Notes: generated by a model from the letters alone, not told the origin. A DNA stretch of 64,000 nt from a bacterium (GCA_017467605.1 JAFUSQ010000060.1:27272-91271), one strand, 5' to 3'; counted from the first letter of the stretch, positions 36,848 through 47,468 are shown. Numbers and translations are program-made.

Positions 36848-38851
36848 TTATATCTTGCTGAAATCAGCCAGATAATCATATTTATTTTTTAAGATTGTTA
36901 ACAATGCAATTCTGTTTTGTTTAATTTTTTCATCTTTATCCATGACCAGAACATCTTCAAAGAATTTTTCAACCGCAGAATTCAATTTTTCCAATTCTTT
37001 TAAATAAATTGCATAATCGGTTGTTTCCGAAACTTGCTTAATAGTATTATACAAATCTTTTTCTGCATTTTCAACGAAAAGACTTTCATCAATGTTACTG
37101 TTAGAAGTTTCTTTTAAAATGCGTATTACTCTATTTGCATTTTCTAAAAGTGCCGGTGCATTTAAATTATTGATTATTTCAACTCTTTTTACATAATCCG
37201 CAACATCTTTTAGCGGATTCTTAACAGAGCATGCTTCAAGAGCGTTCTTATTATATTTTTCACTCAGAAGAATAATCATTCTTTGTATAAAAAATTCTTT
37301 TACTTCATCTGCACAATCTTTTTGTACAGGCAATAGACTTAAAGCTTCCTTAATGTACTTATCCACATCAATTTTTAAATCAGCATCAAGAATTGTTTTA
37401 ATAACTCCGAGTGCTGCACGTCTGACACCTAACGGGTCTGATGAACCTGTAGGCTTTTTCCCACCTGCAAACACGGCACAAACTGTATCAATTTTATCGG
37501 CAATTCCGACAATTTGACCCTCGATACCGCTTGCCGTTTCACTTTCTGCATTTAATGGGAAATAGTGTTCTTTAATACCTTGAACTACCTTGTCATTTTC
37601 TCCTGAAACTCTTGCATAATCTGCACCGATAAAACCTTGTAATTCGGTAAATTCGAATACCAAATTTGTTGTTAGATCTGCTTTACAAAGAAGGGCAGTT
37701 CTTTCAATAGATTCTGAATTAAGTTCAGAATGACATTCTTTTAAGTCTGAAGCAATAGATTTTGAAAGTTTAATAAGTCTTTGTGTTTTGTCAAACATTG
37801 TTCCCATTCCTTTTTGGAATGTTACGCCTTTAAGTGCTTCAACATAATCGACAAGAGGTTTTTTAGTATCTTCATTGAAGAAAAATACGGCATCATCAAG
37901 TCTTGCTTTTATTACTCTTACGTTTCCTGCTTTTATATTGGCAAATTCATTGCCAATATAATTTGTCATAGTAATAAATTTGTTTATAAGTTTTTTATTT
38001 CTGTACAAAGCAAAGTATCTTTGATGAACTGCCATAACCGTTACCGTAACTTCTTCCGGTATATCAAGATATCTTGGATCAAATTCACATACAGCAGGTA
38101 CCGGATATTCGGTAATAAAGGTTACTTCTTCCAGTAAATCATCAGTATAATATGGTTCAGCACCGAGAGCTGAAGCAGCTTCTTTCGCTTTTTGTACAAT
38201 AAGTTGTTTTCTTTCTTCCTGATCAACTATTACACAAGAATTTCTCATGATTTCTTTATAATCACACGGATTATTTATAAACACCTGTTGTTGCGCAAAT
38301 CTGTGACCACGGGAATATACGCTTGATTCTTTATCTATAATTTTGATTTTAACTTCTTCATTATCTAAAATTGAAACAATCCACTTTATAGGTCGGGAAA
38401 ATTTTTCGTCATTATATCCCCACCTCATAAAATGTGAACCTTGAAGCTTCATAAATATTGAAGGAACATTTTCCTGTAAAAGTTCTGATATTGATTTACC
38501 TTTTATGACGATTTTTGCATAGAGATAATTATCTTGAACAAATAAATCATCTTTAGAAAGATTATTCTTTCTTGCAAAACCTTCGCCAGCTTTTGTCAAA
38601 TTTCCGCTTTCATCATAAGCAACAACTGCAATCGGCCCTTTAATGACCTTTTCTTCATCAGCGGTCCGGTTGTCCAAACCATCAATTAAAACTGCCAGTC
38701 GTCTGGGAGTTGCATAAACTTTTATATCAGAAAATTTAACTTTATTATCATTTAAAAAACTTGTAAAACCCTTATTTAATTGTTCTATAGCCTGTGGTAT
38801 AAATTTATAAGGTAATTCTTCCGTTCCCACTTCTAGTAAATAAATGCTCAT
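36848..38851 (-). CDS. glyS: Glycyl-tRNA synthetase beta subunit, with a repeat-derived insertion
   Basis: This is the beta subunit of the alpha2-beta2 bacterial glycyl-tRNA synthetase; the alpha subunit gene is not in the window. MSIYLLEVGTEELPYKFI is the canonical N-terminus. Conserved blocks include GPIAVVAYDESGNLTKAGEGFARK, LQGSHFMRWG, FSRPIKWIVS, EYPVPAVCEFDPRYL and GVTFQKGMGTMFDKTQRL. In the middle, between SDLKE and RTALLCKADL, the residues CHSELNSES are encoded by a 26-base palindrome (37710-37735) of the same family as intergenic repeats. The reading frame is preserved. The 667-aa length is close to the E. coli protein. Confidence 0.95.
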   Translation of the reverse strand: MSIYLLEVGTEELPYKFIPQAIEQLNKGFTSFLNDNKVKFSDIKVYATPRRLAVLIDGLDNRTADEEKVIKGPIAVVAYDESGNLTKAGEGFARKNNLSKDDLFVQDNYLYAKIVIKGKSISELLQENVPSIFMKLQGSHFMRWGYNDEKFSRPIKWIVSILDNEEVKIKIIDKESSVYSRGHRFAQQQVFINNPCDYKEIMRNSCVIVDQEERKQLIVQKAKEAASALGAEPYYTDDLLEEVTFITEYPVPAVCEFDPRYLDIPEEVTVTVMAVHQRYFALYRNKKLINKFITMTNYIGNEFANIKAGNVRVIKARLDDAVFFFNEDTKKPLVDYVEALKGVTFQKGMGTMFDKTQRLIKLSKSIASDLKECHSELNSESIERTALLCKADLTTNLVFEFTELQGFIGADYARVSGENDKVVQGIKEHYFPLNAESETASGIEGQIVGIADKIDTVCAVFAGGKKPTGSSDPLGVRRAALGVIKTILDADLKIDVDKYIKEALSLLPVQKDCADEVKEFFIQRMIILLSEKYNKNALEACSVKNPLKDVADYVKRVEIINNLNAPALLENANRVIRILKETSNSNIDESLFVENAEKDLYNTIKQVSETTDYAIYLKELEKLNSAVEKFFEDVLVMDKDEKIKQNRIALLTILKNKYDYLADFSKI
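37710..37735. repeat. 26-bp palindromic repeat inside glyS
   Basis: The copy has arms GATTCTGAA and TTCAGAATGACA. The same 26-base pattern, differing only in the central loop, occurs at 49069-49094 inside a terminator. Here it is in frame in an essential gene. Confidence 0.7.
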
Positions 38852-38989
38852 TTTCTATCCTTTAATTTGTATAACTGCAGATTGATTATAATAAAAGCAT
38901 AAAGTGTTGTAAATACCATATTAAATTTCGGTAATATCTTCACAAAAAATATTGCACTAATTTTAAAAAAGTTATAGAATACATTCATT

Positions 38990-39574
38990 ATGTTAAAGAA
39001 TCTTTTAAGTTTTATTTTATTAACTACAATATTTATCTATTGCGTAGTAAACGGGCATGGTATGCAAAGAACGAGCGAAGGAGAATTGTTTGAGGACTTT
39101 CAGGTCGTTGCATTACAGCATATTACATCAGATTTGTCAAATTATTTGAGTAAAAGACATATAAAATACACTATATATAGAATTCCTAATTATGTAAGGG
39201 AATTTTTAAAAACGAACGAAGATTTTTCTATTGTTTATCAAGAAGATCCTTTAAAATATTCAATTATAACATTTACCGGCTACAAAAAACCGCCGAAAAA
39301 TATTACTGCATTGAAAGAATTTTATACAAAATTGGATACTCTGGCAAATCAGCACGAAAACTTTTTTAATTACTTAGTCCACAGAGAAGTCATGAATACT
39401 CATTATAAAGCAAAACATGACAATATGGCTTATAAAGATTTAAGACTTCGCTGCAACAGATTTTGTATAATTAATCCTGCTAAAAATACAATGTTTGTGT
39501 TCAGTCATATTACTGATGCTGAAAAAAATGCTCTGGATACTCTTTTTAGAGAATTTGAGTATTCTTCAGATTAA
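38990..39574 (+). CDS. Exported or membrane-anchored protein of unknown function
   Basis: The 194-aa protein has an N-terminal hydrophobic segment (residues 3-20, LLSFILLTTIFIYCVVNG) and a soluble alpha/beta remainder with FEDFQVVALQHITSDLSNYLSKRHIKYTIYRIPNY and RCNRFCIINPAKNTMFVFSHITDAEKNALD. I do not recognise the family. It is 88 bases upstream of the AsmA-like gene in the same direction, so an envelope role is plausible. Confidence 0.6.
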   Translation: MLKNLLSFILLTTIFIYCVVNGHGMQRTSEGELFEDFQVVALQHITSDLSNYLSKRHIKYTIYRIPNYVREFLKTNEDFSIVYQEDPLKYSIITFTGYKKPPKNITALKEFYTKLDTLANQHENFFNYLVHREVMNTHYKAKHDNMAYKDLRLRCNRFCIINPAKNTMFVFSHITDAEKNALDTLFREFEYSSD

Positions 39575-39661
39575 TTATTGTAAATTCTCTGACTGTATTC
39601 TTAATTTTTGTTTTGTTTTTCGTTTATACTCAACTTGAGGATAATAAGCGGAGACTTTATT

Positions 39662-42600
39662 GTGAAAAACTTTTTAAAAATAACAGGGTATACATTTGCA
39701 AGTATTTTATTATGTTTATATTTAGCATTTTTATTTATTTTGCCTAATAAAATTAATTTAAATGTTTACAAACCTGATATACAAAAATTAGTGAAAGAAA
39801 ACACTGATTTAATTGTAGATTTCGACAAAGTTAAAGTTATAACAACACCATTATTAGAAGCCGGAATTAAAACTAAAAATATAACAGTAAAACTACCTGA
39901 CGGTTCTGTTTTATTCAGCGCAGATTCTTTCAAAGGAAAAGTTTTCCTTCCGAGTTTATTATGGTTATCTGTTAATGTTACCTGCGCAGATATAGAAAAC
40001 CCAACCCTGAATATCGAAATTATAAACAGCGAAAAATATAAAGTTGCAAAAGTTTTTGAAGATTTAGTAAACAGAAAAAGAGCACAAAAACGAGCAAATC
40101 CTCAAACTGTATATCAAAATGAGCAACAAAACGAATTACCAATTGACCCCTCATCAATAAAATTATATATTCCCGCTTTAAAATTAAACAACTATAAAGC
40201 AATAATTGACGACACTAAAGCCTCACATAAATTAACACTAAAAGGAGAACAATTAAAAGTCGGATATTTTAACGGAAAAAGTGCAAAACTCAAAACTTAT
40301 GCGGAATTTTTCAGTGATAACGATAAAAACATCACACTGGATTTAGACATAGATAGCTTATTACCTGAATTTACTCCGGCAGAAAAAACGGAAGAAGATG
40401 AAGATGCAGTATTTGAATTACCTTTCGTAAATCCAATAAATGTGTATAGAGATTACAATCTGAAATCTAATCTCCATTCAAAAATAAAAATTCGCAAAAA
40501 CAAACATAATGGAGAAATATGGGCAAAAGGTAATATCGATATTACAAACACAACAGTTACACTTTCCGGACTTGAACTGCCAAAATCATATTACAAATTA
40601 AATGCTAAAGGACACTTATTTGAATTTGATACAAATATATATGCAACAAATAATGAATACATGAAATTATTTGGAAGTATAAGTAATAATCCTGCGAATA
40701 AGTTTGCAGATATAACATTTAAATCAACTCAAGTTCATTTTAACAATTTAATCAAAATTGCTCAGGCTTATCTCGATACTATTCATATTAAAAACGATTT
40801 TGCCAACATGAGCGCAAGCGGTTATTTGTTTGCTAATTTCAGAGTCAAAACAGATTTTAATGATATGAAATCAAACGGGAAATTTATTATAAGAGGCGGA
40901 AATATTCACGATAACAATATAGGATTGTTATTTAATAATATGAATGCAAATATATCATTCGATAATGATATTCTGAATGTACAAGATACACGTTTATTAA
41001 TTAATCAAAGACCTCTAAAAATTTCCGGTAAAATTGATGATAATTCTATTGCAAACTTAAATATTACAGCGGATAAAATTCCGTTACGAGGCATATTTAT
41101 GGCATTTGCTCCTCGTGATATTAAAAATTCATACGATCTAAAATCAGGATTTTTAACCCTTGATGCTAAAATTACGGGTGAAATAAAAAATATAATATCA
41201 CTTCTAAAAGCTGATTTGGAAGATTTTGCCATTAATGATAAAAACGGAAATTTTGTTATATCAAACAAATTATCCCGTTTTGGAATAGTCAATTATGCCG
41301 GGACAATAAAAGGTAAATTTAAAAATAATGATTTACAAATATTATTACCTTCTTCAAATTCTTTAATTTCAGATAAAAGCATAATTGCTGACCTGAATAA
41401 TGAAAAAATTGTTATAAATCCTTCTGATATAATATTTAACAGACAATCTATAATAACTTTTAACGGAAGTATTGATAAATATTTAACGAGTCCAAAAATT
41501 GAAATTACCGCAAACGGAGCAATTAATGGAGATGACGTTAAAATATTTGCAGGACAGGCCGCTGCACCATATCTTGAAACAAAAGGAGCAATCCCTTTAA
41601 AAGCTTCTATTGAAGCTAACAAACAAAAATTGAAAACTGTTTTGCAAATGCAATCTGATATAAATAATTACATAACACCTGTAATTTTTGATGAACTTTA
41701 CGGAAAACAGATTTTACTTCAATTACTTGCAGAAAAAAATGGGGACAGTATTAAAGTATACAAATCAGGATTATACATAAGACGTCCTAATGCTATATTC
41801 AGGGATAATTTAAAATTTAACTTATTAAATTCCAAGGAAATAATAGGTATAAGGGCTATGGTTTCAAATCTTAGCACGACACCATTTTTAAATTTATTAA
41901 AGCTTAAAATACACAAAGATCTTAAAGGCTCAATTTGTGTATTTCCTCAATCTGAATTTGTTTTGAACGGAGGGATTGATGCTTTTGGGAATCTATCAAA
42001 ACCAAAAATCAACGGGAATTTGGATATAAGTGATATAAAATTCCCTCAATGGCTCACTAATATTAGAAATATCGGAATAAATATCCGAAATCAGGATTTA
42101 AGAATTGATATTCGTGATGTTAATGCAAACGGTTCTGACTTTAATATTATCGCTTTAACAAACTTTAATTTATTAACTAAAACTCGTCTGTCAGATATTC
42201 GTATATATTCAAGATTATTAGATATTGACAAATTATTACAAGTTAGTGATTCAATTGTTAAAGCCTTGCCTCAGGCTGAGAATTCTAATACAACAACATC
42301 TCAAAACAATGATATTCCGATAGAAATTTTGAGGGGGAATATTGATTTTCGTACAATAACAACAGGAAATATTGTTGCAAGAAATACAACGGCAAAAATT
42401 GTTTTACTTAAAAGTATTCTTTATATTAATGACTTAAAAACTTTACCTCTTGGAGGGAAAGTCAACGGAGACATCTCTGTAAACCTATCAAATCAGGAAA
42501 TTAATGCCAAAATAAGCGGTAAAGAATTTAATATTGAAAAACTTTTGGCTGATTTAATGCAAATGAAAGACACTCTGTCAGGAGATATGAATTTTATTGC

Positions 42601-43411
42601 AGATATATCACTCAAAGGTACAACTATTGAAGAACAGATGAAATCTTTAAAAGGTTATGTTGATTTTAATATCAAAAACGGCCAACTTGGTCCGTTTGGG
42701 AAATTTGAAAACTTCCTGATGGCCGAAAACATTAGAGAAAATGCATTTTTCTCCTCCACTATCGGATCGGTTATTACAAATATTGTAACTTTTGATACAT
42801 CACATTTTAATAATTTATTTGGTCATTTAACCTTTAACGACGGATTTGCAAATATTACACCGATAAAAAGTCAAGGAAATGTTATGGCTTTATATATTGC
42901 AGGAAAAGTCGGTCTGCTTGATAATAGCGCAGATATGAAATTAAGAGGTAAATTAGGTTCAACTTTTTCTGATAGTTTAGGACCTTTGGCTAATATTAAT
43001 CCTGTTAATTTGGTTAAAAATACTCCGGGCTTAAATGTTGTTGCAGCAAAATCATTTGCAATATTCTGTGAAGCCGTTTCTGAAGAAGAAATGAAAGCTA
43101 TTCCTTCTCTTGCTGAAAATAAGTCAGATGATTATGCTACAAAATTCCAAATTGTATTAAGAGGCGATACTCGTAAACCTCTAAAAATGATTAAATCATT
43201 TAAATGGCTTGCTTCAAATGCAGAAATTGAAAGTGCTAAAAATTTCGTTGATACAATACCGGTTCCTGAAGCTGGTGAAGAAGGAATGTCTGTTGATGAA
43301 CTTATAAAATTAAGACAGCAGCAAGCAATTGAACAAACTCAAATCAAAAAAAATGAAAGTAAGAAGTCTGTTGTCGATAAATTAAAAAATAAATTTAAAC
43401 ATAATAAATAA
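39662..43411 (+). CDS. AsmA-like (TamB/YhdP-type) large envelope protein
   Basis: GTG 39662 is preferred: it follows a GGAG site and starts directly before the signal anchor (NFLKITGYTFASILLCLYLAFLFILP). The 1249-aa protein then consists of repeated beta-strands over its whole length, as in AsmA/TamB proteins that form long grooves bridging the periplasm for lipid transport. The C-terminal part has the AsmA-type GYVDFNIKNGQLGPFGKFENFLMAENI and ends in a Lys/Gln-rich tail. Its position ahead of kdsA suits a role in outer-membrane assembly, but lipid transport is inferred from the family. Confidence 0.85.
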   Translation: MKNFLKITGYTFASILLCLYLAFLFILPNKINLNVYKPDIQKLVKENTDLIVDFDKVKVITTPLLEAGIKTKNITVKLPDGSVLFSADSFKGKVFLPSLLWLSVNVTCADIENPTLNIEIINSEKYKVAKVFEDLVNRKRAQKRANPQTVYQNEQQNELPIDPSSIKLYIPALKLNNYKAIIDDTKASHKLTLKGEQLKVGYFNGKSAKLKTYAEFFSDNDKNITLDLDIDSLLPEFTPAEKTEEDEDAVFELPFVNPINVYRDYNLKSNLHSKIKIRKNKHNGEIWAKGNIDITNTTVTLSGLELPKSYYKLNAKGHLFEFDTNIYATNNEYMKLFGSISNNPANKFADITFKSTQVHFNNLIKIAQAYLDTIHIKNDFANMSASGYLFANFRVKTDFNDMKSNGKFIIRGGNIHDNNIGLLFNNMNANISFDNDILNVQDTRLLINQRPLKISGKIDDNSIANLNITADKIPLRGIFMAFAPRDIKNSYDLKSGFLTLDAKITGEIKNIISLLKADLEDFAINDKNGNFVISNKLSRFGIVNYAGTIKGKFKNNDLQILLPSSNSLISDKSIIADLNNEKIVINPSDIIFNRQSIITFNGSIDKYLTSPKIEITANGAINGDDVKIFAGQAAAPYLETKGAIPLKASIEANKQKLKTVLQMQSDINNYITPVIFDELYGKQILLQLLAEKNGDSIKVYKSGLYIRRPNAIFRDNLKFNLLNSKEIIGIRAMVSNLSTTPFLNLLKLKIHKDLKGSICVFPQSEFVLNGGIDAFGNLSKPKINGNLDISDIKFPQWLTNIRNIGINIRNQDLRIDIRDVNANGSDFNIIALTNFNLLTKTRLSDIRIYSRLLDIDKLLQVSDSIVKALPQAENSNTTTSQNNDIPIEILRGNIDFRTITTGNIVARNTTAKIVLLKSILYINDLKTLPLGGKVNGDISVNLSNQEINAKISGKEFNIEKLLADLMQMKDTLSGDMNFIADISLKGTTIEEQMKSLKGYVDFNIKNGQLGPFGKFENFLMAENIRENAFFSSTIGSVITNIVTFDTSHFNNLFGHLTFNDGFANITPIKSQGNVMALYIAGKVGLLDNSADMKLRGKLGSTFSDSLGPLANINPVNLVKNTPGLNVVAAKSFAIFCEAVSEEEMKAIPSLAENKSDDYATKFQIVLRGDTRKPLKMIKSFKWLASNAEIESAKNFVDTIPVPEAGEEGMSVDELIKLRQQQAIEQTQIKKNESKKSVVDKLKNKFKHNK

Positions 43412-43418
43412 ATTAAGC

Positions 43419-43447
43419 AGGGGTGTGTATTTTCACACCCTCCCTTT
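43419..43447 (+). terminator. Rho-independent terminator after the AsmA-like gene
   Basis: GGGTGTG (43421-43427) / CACACCC (43434-43440) is followed by TCCCTTTT. Confidence 0.75.
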
Positions 43448-43498
43448 TAAAAGTGACAGCAACTTGTAATTTGACTTTATTTTAAATATAATTTTTTT

Positions 43499-44320
43499 AT
43501 GAATAATATAAAAAAAATTAACTTAAAAAATTTTGAAATTGGCGGGGATAAATTAACAATTCTTGCAGGTCCTTGTGCTATTGAAAGTCAGGAAATACTT
43601 GACGAAACGGCAAATGGCTTAAAAGAAATAACAAAAGAATTAGATATAAATTTTGTTTTTAAATCATCATTTGATAAAGCAAACAGATCTTCAATTACTT
43701 CTTTTCGCGGTCCGGGAATGGAAAAAGGATTGGAAATGCTTGCTCAAATAAAAGAAAAATACGATTTACCAATAGTTACGGATATTCATACTCCTGATCA
43801 GGCGGCTCATGCTGCTGAAGTTGCAGATATATTACAAATCCCTGCATTTTTATGCAGGCAAACAGATTTACTTGTTGCAGCGGCACAGACAGGTAAAATC
43901 ATTAATATTAAAAAAGGTCAATTTTTAGCCCCTGAACAGATGGGCAGTCTTGTAAAAAAAGTGGAAGATTCGGGGAATAATAATATTTTACTTACTGATA
44001 GAGGAACTTCATTCGGTTATAATAATTTGGTTGTGGATTTTAGAGGAATTCCAATTATGCAATCTTTTGGATATCCTGTTGTCTTTGATGCAACACATAG
44101 TGTGCAGTTGCCCGGGGCTAACGGAAGTTCTTCAGGCGGCGACAGAAGATTTGTGCCGACATTGGCAAAAGCTGCAATGGCTGTTGGGGCAAATGTTTTG
44201 TTCTTTGAAATTCACCCTGATCCGGATAAGGCTAAATGTGACGGACCAAATATGATTGCACTGAAAGATGCAAAAGAATTATTCACTATTTGCAAAAAAA
44301 TATTTGAGGCAGTGAAATAG
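43499..44320 (+). CDS. kdsA: 3-deoxy-D-manno-octulosonate 8-phosphate synthase (KDO8P synthase)
   Basis: It condenses PEP and arabinose 5-phosphate to KDO 8-phosphate, the first committed step to the LPS inner core sugar. The 273-aa protein has [78 protein letters not shown] and [11 protein letters not shown], all diagnostic. The presence of kdsA means the organism makes KDO and hence probably LPS. The MBL-fold gene starts immediately after its stop codon. Confidence 0.97.
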   Translation: MNNIKKINLKNFEIGGDKLTILAGPCAIESQEILDETANGLKEITKELDINFVFKSSFDKANRSSITSFRGPGMEKGLEMLAQIKEKYDLPIVTDIHTPDQAAHAAEVADILQIPAFLCRQTDLLVAAAQTGKIINIKKGQFLAPEQMGSLVKKVEDSGNNNILLTDRGTSFGYNNLVVDFRGIPIMQSFGYPVVFDATHSVQLPGANGSSSGGDRRFVPTLAKAAMAVGANVLFFEIHPDPDKAKCDGPNMIALKDAKELFTICKKIFEAVK

Positions 44321-44950
44321 ATGCTTAGTATAAAAACTTTTGTGGAAGGTCCTATTGATGCAAATAATTATCTTCTTACTGATGAAGACTCAAGAGAAGC
44401 TGTTTTGATTGACTGTTCTTCTTCAAGAGATGAATTTGTAAATTCAATTAAAGATGCTAATGTAACACTAAAATATATTTTATTAACTCATGGACATTTT
44501 GATCATTTGCTCGGAGTAGATAAGTTTAAGAAAGAATTTTGTGTTGAAACTTATGTTTCAAAAGACGATATGACACAGGTTGAACTTGCCCCTCAAATGC
44601 TTGGTATATTTGCGGGATCTATGACTGAAGATATAAAAAGTATAAAAAATTTTGTCTCAGATGGTGATGAATTTAAAATAGGTAATTATACAATAAAAGC
44701 AATATCCACTCCGGGGCATACCAGAGGCGGAATGTGTTATTTGGTTGATAATAAATTATTTTCGGGCGATACTCTTTTTCAGGGAAGCGTCGGAAGATGC
44801 GATTTACCGGAAGGTGATTTGCAATCACTTATTTCCGGTATAAAAAATAAGATTTTTTCTTTGCCTGAAAATACGGAAGTTTTTCCGGGTCATGGCGCGA
44901 AAACAACAATAGGTTACGAAAAAAAATATAATGAAATAATAAATTACTAA
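44321..44950 (+). CDS. MBL-fold metallohydrolase (glyoxalase II-like)
   Basis: The 209-aa protein has the metallo-beta-lactamase metal motif LLTHGHFDHLLGV (HxHxDH), a second His in STPGHTRGG, Asp in FSGDTLFQGSVGR and a final His in PGHGAKTT. This matches the short glyoxalase II-like hydrolases common in bacteria; the natural thioester substrate is unknown. The ATG directly abuts the kdsA stop codon, so the pair is co-transcribed and likely translationally coupled. Confidence 0.88.
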   Translation: MLSIKTFVEGPIDANNYLLTDEDSREAVLIDCSSSRDEFVNSIKDANVTLKYILLTHGHFDHLLGVDKFKKEFCVETYVSKDDMTQVELAPQMLGIFAGSMTEDIKSIKNFVSDGDEFKIGNYTIKAISTPGHTRGGMCYLVDNKLFSGDTLFQGSVGRCDLPEGDLQSLISGIKNKIFSLPENTEVFPGHGAKTTIGYEKKYNEIINY

Positions 44951-44987
44951 CGGTAAAAACCTTTAGTAAAGTAATAAGAGGTAAAAG

Positions 44988-46028
44988 ATGAAAGAACAAT
45001 TAGAAAAAATTTATTCAGATGCGGTTATGGATATAGAAAAAGCACTTACGGTAAAAGATTTAGAGGATATTAAATTTAAATATTTAAGCCGAAAAGGTGA
45101 ACTTAATGAAATAAAAAAAGGCTTAAAAGATTTATCTCCTGATGATAAAAAAGTCGTTGGTTCTTTGGCAAATGAAATTTCTAATAAATTAGAAGCTTCA
45201 ATATCGGATAAATTTCAAAAATTTTATCAGCAAGAATTAAATTCAAAGCTTGAAAAAGAAAAAATTGACGTAACTTTGCCCGGGAAATACGTTCCGCAAG
45301 GGCATGTTCACCCGTTAACCTCAACAACAAATGAAATTGTTTCAATCTTTCAAAGCTTAGGCTTTTCTGTTGCTCCGAATGAATGTTCTCCGGAAGTTGA
45401 AACAGAATATTTTAATTTTGATATGTTGAACGTTCCGCAAGATCACCCTGCACGTGATGTTCAAGATACATTCTATACTAATATAGCAAAAAATGTTGTA
45501 CTGAGAAGCCAGACATCAGGTGCGCAAATTCACGTTATGGAAAATCAAAAACCTCCGATTAGAATTATTGCACCGGGCAGAGTTTACAGAAATGAAAATA
45601 TAAATTCTCGAAAAAATAATTTTTTCCACCAAATTGAAGGACTTTATGTGGATAAAGATATTACTTTTGGAGATTTAAAAGGTGTATTAAATGAATTTAT
45701 AAGAATTTATTTTGGTGCAAGCCGTCCTACAAGATTCAGAAACAGCTTTTTCCCATTCACAGAACCTTCTGCAGAAGTTGATGTTCAATGTATTATGTGT
45801 GAGGGGAAAGGTTGTAGAACTTGTTCCGGTACAGGCTGGTTAGAAATTTTAGGAGCAGGTATGGTTGATCCGAATGTATTGAGAGGGGTCGGAATCGATC
45901 CTGATGTATATTCAGGATTTGCTTTTGGTATGGGGGTTGAAAGACTTGCAATGCTAAAATATGCAATTGATGATATCAGATTGTTCTTTAATAATGATGT
46001 AAGATTTTCAGAACAATTTAAGGGGTAA
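44988..46028 (+). CDS. pheS: Phenylalanyl-tRNA synthetase alpha subunit
   Basis: The 346-aa protein has the N-terminal coiled coil (1-90) and the class II catalytic domain: HPLTSTTNEIVSIFQSLGF, YFNFDMLNVPQDHPARDVQDTFY (motif 2 region), LRSQTSGAQIHVM, GRVYRNENIN, FRNSFFPFTEPSAEVD and FGMGVERLAMLKY (motif 3). The Cys cluster CIMCEGKGCRTCSGTGW is found in many bacterial PheS proteins. The pheT gene, usually adjacent, does not follow: rseP does. Confidence 0.97.
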   Translation: MKEQLEKIYSDAVMDIEKALTVKDLEDIKFKYLSRKGELNEIKKGLKDLSPDDKKVVGSLANEISNKLEASISDKFQKFYQQELNSKLEKEKIDVTLPGKYVPQGHVHPLTSTTNEIVSIFQSLGFSVAPNECSPEVETEYFNFDMLNVPQDHPARDVQDTFYTNIAKNVVLRSQTSGAQIHVMENQKPPIRIIAPGRVYRNENINSRKNNFFHQIEGLYVDKDITFGDLKGVLNEFIRIYFGASRPTRFRNSFFPFTEPSAEVDVQCIMCEGKGCRTCSGTGWLEILGAGMVDPNVLRGVGIDPDVYSGFAFGMGVERLAMLKYAIDDIRLFFNNDVRFSEQFKG

Positions 46029-46045
46029 ATATAATAAATATCTTT

Positions 46046-46086
46046 TCCCTCGCCCCTTGTGGGAGAGGGTTATGGAGAGGGGTAGA
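46046..46086. repeat. Short GC-rich repeat before rseP
   Basis: The sequence 'ttccctcgccccttgtgggagagggttatggagagggg' is a CCCTCTCC/GGAGAGGG-type hairpin repeat, related to one in the island at about 12030-12060. It occupies the 60-base gap between pheS and rseP and may supply the rseP ribosome-binding site. Confidence 0.6.
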
Positions 46087-46090
46087 ATAC

Positions 46091-47458
46091 ATGTCAATTA
46101 TAATAATGATATTACTTTTAGGATTTTTAATTCTTGTTCACGAGATGGGGCACTTTTTTGCAGCTCGTGCACTTGGGATTAAGGTTTCAAAATTTGCATT
46201 GGGTTTTCCAATCGGGCCTACTCTTTGGAGTAAAAAAATCGGTGATGTCGAATATTTAATACATGCCTGTATGATTGGCGGTTATGTGGCATTTCCTGAT
46301 GATGACAAAGATAGCGAATTACCAATGGATTCTCCTGAAAGATTCATAAACAACCCTGTTTGGAAAAGAATGATTGTTATATCCGCAGGGGTTGTTACAA
46401 ATGCTGTTGTTGCAATTTTACTTGTTTGGTTAACGGCAGGAATTTGGGGACAATTACCTTCCGGACAAGCTCAAATTTATGTGAATAATATTGTCGCAGA
46501 AAAAGGTTCATCAATTTACGATAGCGGTATGCAAAAAGGGGACAGAATTGCTTTTATTAACGGTTCAAAAATAGAATCAGGTTACGCATTGTCATCTTAT
46601 GCTCAAAAAAGTGCCGCATATGACGGTAAAATTGACAAAGATACTCTTGATGATAATTTAATCAAATTAAAAAATTTAAATAAGAATTTGCCTGATGAAG
46701 GTAATATTTCAAAGGGAACAGTTGTAACACTCCCGAACAATTTGACAGAACAAAAACTTATTCTTAGTGATGATGTTTTGATTGGCTTAGCTTTTTACAA
46801 TGATGACAGATTAAAATTAGATGATAAACAAATAAAACTAAGAGATGAATTAAAAGGTAAATCCGAATATCTTGCAAACGGTGAAACGACTTTAAATGAC
46901 TTGGCTTATGCCATATCAGATAATATAAGGCCTTTAGAAATTGTTGTTGAACGTAACGGCAAGGAGATTGAATTAAATCCGATTTATCCGAATGAAAAAG
47001 GATTAATCGGGATAGAATTTGATACTCAGGCTATTGCTATAAAAACCAATACTCCTAAAAAAATCATTGTAGAAGGCTCTAAATATTTGTGGAAGCAGAC
47101 AACAATGCAAGTTTACGGATTTTATCAATTGCTTTCCGGCAAAATTCCTGCAAAAGAAATTCATGGAATTGTTGCGGTTGCGAAAGTCGGCGGAGATGTT
47201 ATAGATAAGGGTGGATTATCTTCAGGATTACTTCTGACGGCAATAATTTCTGCTTGGCTTGCAATACTTAATTTCTTGCCAATTCCGGCACTAGATGGCG
47301 GACATTTTATGTTCTTAATTATTGAAACTTTAAGAGGGAAACCTGTTAGTGAAAAGGCGATTGATATTCTAAGTACGATTTTCTTTGTGCTTATTATAAT
47401 TTTGGCATTTTTGCTGATTGGTAATGACATTTATGCGCTTATAATGCACCAATTATAA
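46091..47458 (+). CDS. rseP: Site-2 intramembrane zinc metalloprotease RseP
   Basis: The 455-aa protein has the first TM with HEMGH (residues 17-21), the zinc-binding catalytic motif, and a second conserved NFLPIPALDGGHF motif in the penultimate TM, which supplies the third ligand (Asp). A PDZ-like region lies between (about 125-320). It cleaves transmembrane anti-sigma factors or signal peptides. The insertion between PDZ and third TM is longer than in E. coli. No anti-sigma factor or sigma-E gene is in the window. Confidence 0.93.
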   Translation: MSIIIMILLLGFLILVHEMGHFFAARALGIKVSKFALGFPIGPTLWSKKIGDVEYLIHACMIGGYVAFPDDDKDSELPMDSPERFINNPVWKRMIVISAGVVTNAVVAILLVWLTAGIWGQLPSGQAQIYVNNIVAEKGSSIYDSGMQKGDRIAFINGSKIESGYALSSYAQKSAAYDGKIDKDTLDDNLIKLKNLNKNLPDEGNISKGTVVTLPNNLTEQKLILSDDVLIGLAFYNDDRLKLDDKQIKLRDELKGKSEYLANGETTLNDLAYAISDNIRPLEIVVERNGKEIELNPIYPNEKGLIGIEFDTQAIAIKTNTPKKIIVEGSKYLWKQTTMQVYGFYQLLSGKIPAKEIHGIVAVAKVGGDVIDKGGLSSGLLLTAIISAWLAILNFLPIPALDGGHFMFLIIETLRGKPVSEKAIDILSTIFFVLIIILAFLLIGNDIYALIMHQL

Positions 47459-47468
47459 AATATTATAT

